From contig JAVTVX010000012.1 of assembly GCA_033439265.1 (NCBI GenBank), positions 7,305,001-7,369,000 on the forward strand: a stretch of 64,000 nucleotides of DNA, given 5' to 3'. Source of the DNA: Dillenia suffruticosa. Taxonomy: Eukaryota; Streptophyta; Magnoliopsida; Dilleniales; Dilleniaceae. Made by a program: the position numbers and the translations under genes. The notes beneath the pieces are model-generated. The model did no database searches. It worked only from the letters and a program-made list of their open reading frames with translations, and had not been told where the DNA came from. This document shows positions 57,696 through 64,000 of this stretch, piece by piece (position 1 is the stretch's first letter; every line of letters starts with the position of its first letter).

Positions 57696-58303
57696 ATTAT
57701 GATCATCATCATTATTCTATGATTATTCTTCATGACCATATTTTATGAATTCTTAAATGTTTTACATTTTTCGCATTTTATTAGCTTGGTACTTCAGTGG
57801 ATTGAGGTGAGGAGCTGCTATATTTCACATAATTGATTCATCTCTTCTCATGTGACACTTTTAACAGGTTCCATTTTTTAAGAAAATAGAGCTTGCAATT
57901 TTAGCAAAATTGTGTTTAAAGTGTTTATGTCTTTTGGGACACCATATAAGTGTATGAAAAGTGATCGAAGGATTGTACCAACGTGCCGGAGCTTCAATAA
58001 GATGTTCTTTATTTTTTTATTTTTTTTATTTTTCCTTTTAAAATAAATAGCCAGGGGTGAAGAAATGGGCAATGTCCAGCCTTGACTAAAAACATGTGTT
58101 TATGAAATTGGTCAGCTTTCATTATATGGCTCTATCGGACGATATGCAGAGGATCATGCCAGAAGCACAGGATAGGGCAACAGGTCGACCTCTTGACTAC
58201 CCAGAAGCTGTTCTTCTAACTAATCCCTCAAATCCTGATCTCACTGGAGAGGTGACTTTCTAAATTCTGATTCATTTTGTGTGTGTGTGTTTGTGTTTGT
58301 GTT

Positions 58304-58354
<51 letters not shown>

Positions 58355-61181
58355 GATCAATTTCAAATGCATGTGAACTTGAGTTATGGCGGTTCCACGA
58401 TATGCAGGTTGACGACAAATATCAATATGCAATTGAACACAAAGATGACAAGGTCCATGGTTGGATAAGCTCCGACCCTCAAGTTGGATTTTGGATCATC
58501 ACTCCCAGCAGCGAGTTCCGTACTGGCGGACCCTTCAAACAAGAACTTACCTCCCATGTCGGCCCAACTGCCCTCGCTGTATGTTTTCTTTTCTTTTTTT
58601 TTTGGCCCTATTTTCCATATATAAATAAATATTATTTTTTGCTATGAAAGTTCATTTTACCCCCCACACACACACATACATGCGTACATATATATATATA
58701 TATATATTGACATTCATTATTCAAATGGTACAGAAATATAAATATTTTTAATTAAAATATCTTTAGCTTACGAGTTATATATATATTGTTGATTTATATA
58801 AAATGCTACAAATACACACACTCTCATGTATGGTATGATATGTTTAGATGTTTGAGAGTTGCCACTATGGGGGTTTGGCCATGCAAATGAATTTTGAAGA
58901 TGGAGAGCCCTGGAAGAAGGTTTTTGGTCCTGTTTTTCTCTATCTCAACTCTGATTCTTCTACAAGTGACTCTATTTCAAACACCACCTTAGGCCATCCT
59001 CTTTGGCAAGATGCCAAACGACAAGTAAATCTCACTTGCCTTTTATTTATTTGAAAGATTTCCTCTATCATTTCAAAAAAAAAAAAAAAAAAAAGTGACC
59101 GTACTTTAAACCTATCAACAAATTTTTGTTTTATTAGATGTTATCCGAAGTCGAGAGTTGGCCATATAATTTCCCATGCTCATCGGACTACATCTCCATG
59201 GATCATCGTGGAACAATCATGGGACAATTGCTCATTAACGACCGGTACCATATATAACCTTAAAGTATCGATAATAATATACTTAATCGTGTTATTCAAA
59301 TTTTCAAAATTATCAAAATCAAGATTATACCTCACTAGTTGTAAGTGTAAAATTATAGGACATGCTAATTATCTTGTATTTAGAAGATAGTACAATTTAA
59401 TAAGTTAAATCGAGATTTTTCTTTTTAAAGTTTTGTTATATATCTAGGCTTGTGAGAGAAGATCCTATGTTTGCAAGTTTTGCTTATGTTGGACTGGCTG
59501 CTCCTGGAGTAGCCGGATCCTGGCAAGTGGAAACCAAGGTACTAACTGCACCCTTATGGTAATTGATTCTAAGTTTACTATGGTTTTTTTTTTCTTTTTT
59601 CTTACTTCCTTTTTTTTAAGAAAAGATGTAATTTTTGTGTACCGATACATATGCAGGGATATCAGTTTTGGGTTGAGGCAGACGAGGAGGGTTGTTTTCT
59701 GATAAGAGGAATCAGACCTGGGAATTATAGTTTATATGCAGTTGTGCCTGGAGTTCTTGGTAATTACAAATATGAATATGATATCGCCATCTCTCCAGGT
59801 GCCATTCTGACTCTTTATTTTTTTTTCTTTTCAATTTTATGATATTGAAAATGTTCAACTGTGCCAACTATAGTTGAATTCTCAACATTGAGGATACATT
59901 TAGAGTTGCGGATGAATATAGCCATCGGTATGAGTAGATCAGGAAAAAAAACACAAATTTGCTTATTTAATGTTGCACTTGAAATGAATGAAAAATAAAT
60001 TCGATTCATTTCAATTGAATTTTTTAATTCGCTTCATTTTGAAATAATTTTTCTATTGAAAAAGTATAAGAGTAAGATATAAAATTTAATTAAATCTTAA
60101 TTTGAATGCTAATTTCTAAAAGTATGTATTAAATTGTGTTATAAAATATGCTTGACTCCATTTTAAATGCAGGATCCGAGATCAAGCTGGGATCAATAAT
60201 ATTCACTCCACCAAGGAATGGTCCAACCCTGTGGGAGATAGGCATCCCTGACCGCAGCGCTGCAGAATTTTACATTCCAGACCCAAATCCTGACTTAATC
60301 AACCGTCTTTACCTCAACCTTGCAAATGAAAAGTAAGTTCTTTTTTTTTTTTTTTGGCATCAATCCCTGCGTATATCTGCAATAGAGAAGATGATTCAAA
60401 ATAATAATAATAATAATAATAATGATGATGATGATGATGATGATGATGGGGTGACAGGTTCAGACAATATGGCCTATGGGATAGATACACAGTCCTCTAT
60501 CCCAAGGAAGATCTCATTTACACAGTTGGAGCTAGTGATTACAAAAAAGACTGGTTCTTTGCTCATGTTAACAGGTAATAAAGAGAGAAATTGTGAAAGC
60601 CATTAAAACTTGATCTTTCTGCATTCTTGATAAAATTGTATTCTTATTTCATATGCCCTTAATTTATCATAAACATTCATAAATTGGCATTGCAGGAACA
60701 TCGGGAATGACACATATCGGCCAACCACCTGGCAAATCAAATTTGAAATCCCAGAGTTGCTGCCAGGAACTTATACTCTCCAGATGGCCTTGGCATCTGC
60801 AAGCATGGCTGAAGTCCAAGTACAAAGCTATCCTATTTTATCATTAATTTCTCTATTTTTCCCTCAAATAAAATATACTAACATTGTTGCAATTTTCCTT
60901 TTTTTTTTTTTTTTTTAAATGTTTGGGTTTCATAGATTAGGGTTAATGATCCTTTGGCAAAGCGCCCACATCACTCAACAAAACTCATAGGGAGGGACAA
61001 TGCAATTGCTAGACATGGGATTCATGGATTGTATTGGGTATTTAGTTTTGAGGTATCAAGCACTCTACTCTTGAAGGGAAGCAACACAATTTACTTGCTC
61101 CAAAATAGAGACCGAAGCAAATTCTCTGGAGTCATGTATGACTACATTCGCCTTGAAGGGCCTCCAACTCCAAAATTGTAA
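55657..61181 (+). CDS. rhamnogalacturonan lyase (polysaccharide lyase family 4), 16 exons, intact
   Basis: The enzyme cuts the rhamnogalacturonan I backbone of pectin by beta-elimination in the cell wall. Exons: 55657-55763, 56099-56168, 56436-56554, 57154-57204, 57278-57406, 57522-57641, 58116-58251, 58408-58578, 58848-59024, 59138-59244, 59448-59538, 59657-59798, 60173-60332, 60458-60574, 60696-60819, 60936-61181. All introns are GT-AG and the exons sum to 2067 bases, 688 codons plus TAA, in frame throughout. The start gives a signal peptide (MILLGIVLQLVFVTAEG), fitting secretion. Family marks: RYVMLSGVSGFYAYAIFE (about 160-180), FHYMALSDD (200), PEAVLLTNP (226), VHGWISSDPQVGFWIITPS (255), GEPWKKVFGPVF (315), a fibronectin-like middle (427-475), GIPDRSAAEFYIPDPNP (about 500), and a CBM-like end with GRDNAIARHGIHGLYW (625) and MYDYIRLEGP (677). 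I did not assign catalytic residues. Confidence 0.92.
58305..58351. repeat. GA microsatellite in intron 7 of the lyase gene
   Basis: About 23 GA units preceded by GT-rich repeats (58278-58306), 57 bases before the exon 8 acceptor. Other small ones in this gene: (GA)n at 57468-57488 (intron 5) and (AAT)n(GAT)n at 60400-60447 directly before the exon 14 acceptor. Confidence 0.85.
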
Positions 61182-61505
61182 ATTCAAATGTTTGTCATGT
61201 GGTACATTGTGTTTTTATGTAACAATTGCCTTTTTTATTTTTAATCAAAAAAGGAATAATTTAGAATATTCCTGACGAATATTATTATGTGGGATGTTGA
61301 GTTAAACCAAAATAGTCATGTATGACGAATATTTTTTATCTACCTCATGTTTCAAAAGAATAAAAGAAACAAAATCATTGGCAAGGGTTGATAATTGTTA
61401 TCTCAAAAAGTTGGACTCAAAATTTGATTCCAATACTTGTTCAAATCCAAACTCAATCTTATATTCTTAATCCATTTAAGTTAATACTATAATATACAAG
61501 ATACC
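61182..61505. other. lyase 3' flank
   Basis: Likely 3' UTR; AATAAAAGAAAC at about 61359 could be a polyadenylation signal. Nothing else seen. Confidence 0.45.
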
Positions 61506-61509
61506 AATA

Positions 61510-62045
61510 TTACAGAATGAGGTGAATAATTCTCATCAGCAACATCATAGCTCAAAGATTTATAGGGTAATAGAAAAGATTATGTATTTTTGATATATAG
61601 CAACAATATGAAAAGAAATATTTTAAAAAAATATTATCATTTTTAGTTAGTTTTTACATAAATAGCAACTGTTATTAATTAGATAACTAAATACTAATAG
61701 CAAATAACAATAGTTAGCTATTAGTCATTGATGGTTTCCATCACTAGCCTTCACCTATAGGCCATGAGTTACAAATTAAATTTTATCAGTTAAACCGAAC
61801 AGATTTTTAATTAATTCAAGTCAATAAATTATATATTTTAGAAGCTAAATTCATCATTTAAAGGTAATAAAAACATGTTTTTATAGACATCATCCTATAA
61901 CAGTTTTAAAAAAAGGGTACATTAACAAAAGAAAAACATTGACTCAAAGTTACACAAAAGAAAAAATATTTATATATAGTAGCCGAGCACCAAAACCCAA
62001 CTTAACTTTCAATCAAGAATCACAAACCTTCCTTTGAATGTTCTT
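61510..62045. repeat. tandem intergenic duplication, copy 1
   Basis: Matches 62625-63185: shared AATAATTCTCATCAG, ATCATAGCTCAAAGATTT, ATATAGCAACAATATGAAAA, AATTTTATC and TTTAGAAGCTAAATTCATCA. A third partial copy of the first 120 bp is at 62425-62545. No gene. Confidence 0.82.
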
Positions 62046-62079
62046 GAAATTTATTTTTGATTATTTTTTAATTCATTAA

Positions 62080-62424
62080 GATTGTTAAAGAATATATTAT
62101 ATATTAAAATCAAATCAATAATTGATTTGATTTTGATACATATTTGAGTTTTTATATTTTTATATTTGTAATAATTATTTTTATACTTGTGGTAACGAGT
62201 TTTCTATATTAATCCAAGTTATGTTAATAATTTATTGAGACAATTGAATATTAAATTTTATATTATTACGTGTTAAATCGCAAATGATTTCCTCCTTGCC
62301 ATCGATGTTGTAGGCTCTTGCTTGTCCGGCCAATTCACTTAAAGGGAGAGATGGAGAGAGGATTGATCCCTATCGTTTTAGCAACTACGCCGATCCTCTT
62401 ATTGTGAATGAAATTTGTTTGTTG
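62080..62424. repeat. LTR-like fragment and spacer between the duplicated copies
   Basis: TGTTAAAGAATATATTATAT and AAAATCAAATCAATAATTGA match 19370-19460 and look like part of a copia-type LTR. 62280-62400 is a GC-richer spacer (CTTGCTTGTCCGGCCAATTC) without clear identity. Confidence 0.45.
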
Positions 62425-63185
62425 TGAATCAGGAGAATAATTATCATCATAAATATCATAGCTCAAAGATTTATAGGGTAATAAAAAAAATTATGTATTT
62501 TGATATATATGAACAACAGAAAAAGAAATAATTAAAAATATATATATATTTTGTCATTTTTTGCAACTACACTGATCCTCTTATTGTGAGTGAAATTAGT
62601 TTGCTCTTATTAGTGAGTGAATGACGTGAATAATTCTCATCAGAAATATCATAGCTCAAAGATTTGTTGGGTAATAAAAAAGATTATGTATTTCGATATA
62701 TAGCAACAATATGAAAAAAATATATTTAACAAAATAAAATATTGTCATTTTTAGTCATTTTTTAGATGAATAACAACTGTTATTAGTTAGACAATCAAAT
62801 ACTAATAGCAATTAACAACAACCGGCTGTTGGTCATTGACGGTCAGCAATCCGTCATTAGCCATCAGCTATAGGCTCTAAGTTACCAATTAAATTTTATC
62901 GATTAAAGTTAAACCAAACAGATCTTGAATTAATTAAAGTCCATAAATTGTATATTTTAGAAGCTAAATTCATCATCTAAAGGTAATTAAAAAAAAAATT
63001 GATGCATCAAAACTCATGTTTTTAATTTTATGGACATAATTAGCGAACAATTACCCTATAACGGTAATTAAAAAAAGGGAGATACATTGACAAAAGAAAA
63101 ATATTGATTCAAAGCTGCATAAAAGAAAAAATATAGTAGCCGAACACCAAAAAGCAAATTAACTTTCAATCATGAATCGTAAACC
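62425..63185. repeat. tandem intergenic duplication, partial copy and copy 2
   Basis: See copy 1 at 61510. Copy 2 is full length and runs up to the third SINE; short A-rich and other insertions (about 62985-63020) distinguish it from copy 1. Confidence 0.8.
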
Positions 63186-63283
63186 TTGTCCCCAAAGAAA
63201 CAGTTTGGTGATCATAATCCCCCTCTCCCAACCCTGAGATTCAGGGTTCGAATCCTTATGTAAAAAAAAAAATAAAAAATCAT
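63186..63283 (+). mobile_element. very short tRNA-like SINE (copy 3)
   Basis: CCCCAAAGAAACAGTTTGGT at the head, CCCTCTCCCAACC in the middle, a perfect B box GGTTCGAATCC at 63245-63255, then TTATGT and an A-rich tail. It lines up with copies at 6379 and 9469. I cannot see a clear target duplication; copy 1 of the surrounding tandem repeat ends at about the same place without the SINE. Confidence 0.6.
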
Positions 63284-63565
63284 ATTAAACTCTCTTAATT
63301 TGACACCCATATTAAACTCTTTTAATTAAGATTTTGAGTTTGAGTTTTAAAAAAAAAAAAAAAGATATGGAGAGGGTCAGTCTCTTAATTAGATTTTCAT
63401 AATTATTTGAATTAAATTAATAAGATTTTTGAATATTATGGTAAGGCAAGGTGAAAATAGATACTCGTGGAGAAGTAAAGGGAAAAAATGTGAAAATAGT
63501 ATAAGATGGTGCCATGCACAACACAAGTTCAGTTCATATTAGAAGATTCTTTTTTTTTTGGTGGC
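63284..63565. other. intergenic DNA before the CAD promoter
   Basis: AT-rich; the phrase CATATTAAACTCT(C/T)TTAATT is repeated at 63282 and 63309. An A run lies at 63350-63363. No gene. Confidence 0.45.
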
Positions 63566-63587
63566 GGGGGGGGGGGGGGGGGGGGGG
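63566..63587. repeat. G homopolymer of 22 bases
   Basis: An unbroken run of 22 G follows a T run, about 170 bases before the TATA box of the CAD-family gene. It could form a G-quadruplex; homopolymers of this length are also prone to sequencing error. Confidence 0.8.
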
Positions 63588-63757
63588 AAAGTTCACAGCT
63601 ACTAATTATTTTGGGCCCAGTAAAGTGGAAAATCATTTTGTGCACCGGCTGTTCGTGGTCCTCGTACTCACCTACACTTGCTCTGCTTGTTTCTCGCTCC
63701 TCGTTCTCTCTCTCTCTCTCGCCTCACCATTCACGTCATCCTACCAAGGTTCCCCCA

Positions 63758-63767
63758 CTATATATAG
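63758..63767 (+). promoter_or_regulatory. TATA box of the CAD-family gene
   Basis: CTATATATAG lies about 80 bases before the ATG. The leader contains a (CT)n microsatellite (63818-63843). ACCTACA at about 63671 is one base off the AC element ACCTACC known from lignin-gene promoters; this is weak evidence. Confidence 0.5.
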
Positions 63768-63845
63768 AGGCTCATCTTCGTCATGCTCTCACTCCCTCAA
63801 ACGCTTCAATTTGAATAGGTCTCTCTCTCTCTCTCTCTCTCTCAA

Positions 63846-63941
63846 ATGGCGAAGAAATCACCGGAACTGGAGCACCCAGTGAAGGCAATTGGATGGGCAG
63901 CAAGGGATTCTTCTGGGGTTCTTTCTCCCTTCAACTTCTCC
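63846..63941 (+). CDS. cinnamyl alcohol dehydrogenase family, first exon, partial
   Basis: [20 protein letters not shown] followed by [12 protein letters not shown] is the N-terminus of the ELI3/mannitol-dehydrogenase-like branch of CAD proteins, zinc-dependent NADPH alcohol dehydrogenases acting on cinnamyl or related aldehydes. The start is supported by the TATA box and CT-rich leader. In relatives the next residues are RR followed by an intron, but here the frame goes on TPIFIQLQH and stops (TGA at about 63972), and no GT lies where the donor is expected. So the gene may be broken at this point, or the next exon is joined in an unusual way; the remainder is outside the window. Confidence 0.7.
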
Positions 63942-64000
63942 ACTCCCATTTTCATCCAACTACAACATTGATCTTTTAATTAGTTTTCAGAGAGAGATAA

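Overview
The window is nuclear DNA of a flowering plant. The evidence is GT-AG introns, plant-only gene families (a lectin receptor kinase, a rhamnogalacturonan lyase, a family-17 glucanase, a cinnamyl alcohol dehydrogenase), plant-type transposons and two fossil pieces of plastid DNA. It is strongly AT-rich and transposon-dominated. Only one gene is complete from start to stop codon.

Layout. 1-3055: 3' end of a Ty3/gypsy chromovirus and its 2.6-kb LTR, which lies inside a lectin receptor kinase gene; the remaining lectin, membrane and kinase parts run to 4818. 4819-10250: intergenic DNA with two very short SINEs, a MITE and a tandem repeat. 10272-14820: two CACTA-like elements made of GCGACGAA-type palindromes. 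14830-46350: a diverged second copy of the 7-10 kb segment, opened by a Ty1/copia element (about 15.09-36.51 kb), an Athila-like non-autonomous gypsy element (36775-45136) and a Mutator-like MITE (45454-46267). The copia element is itself split by about 14 kb holding a plastid 16S rRNA relic interrupted by a 7.9-kb CACTA element, a LINE fragment, a dead beta-1,3-glucanase gene and the tail of a second copia. The Athila-like element holds a chimeric 16S/ycf1 plastid insertion and a 2.2-kb CACTA element. 46.7-49.74 kb: a decayed Tat-like gypsy element with a hAT-like insertion. 49.74-54.2 kb: AT-rich DNA with microsatellites. 54.2-61.2 kb: a broken fragment and then an intact 16-exon rhamnogalacturonan lyase gene. 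61.5-63.3 kb: a tandemly duplicated intergenic block and a third SINE. 63.75-64.0 kb: promoter and first exon of a cinnamyl alcohol dehydrogenase family gene.

The genes do not form a pathway cluster; they are survivors between transposons. Rhamnogalacturonan lyase acts on pectin, the glucanase family on beta-1,3-glucan, and CAD reduces cinnamyl aldehydes, so three of the four families touch the cell wall, probably by chance.

The most informative structures are: (1) paralogous empty sites that date several insertions; (2) a family of roughly 70-100 bp SINEs; (3) a tRNA-like A-box/B-box module on the minus strand, next to GC-rich minisatellite DNA, in all four CACTA-like elements; (4) two independent plastid 16S relics, both inside or split by transposons. 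All coordinates and alignments were made by eye.
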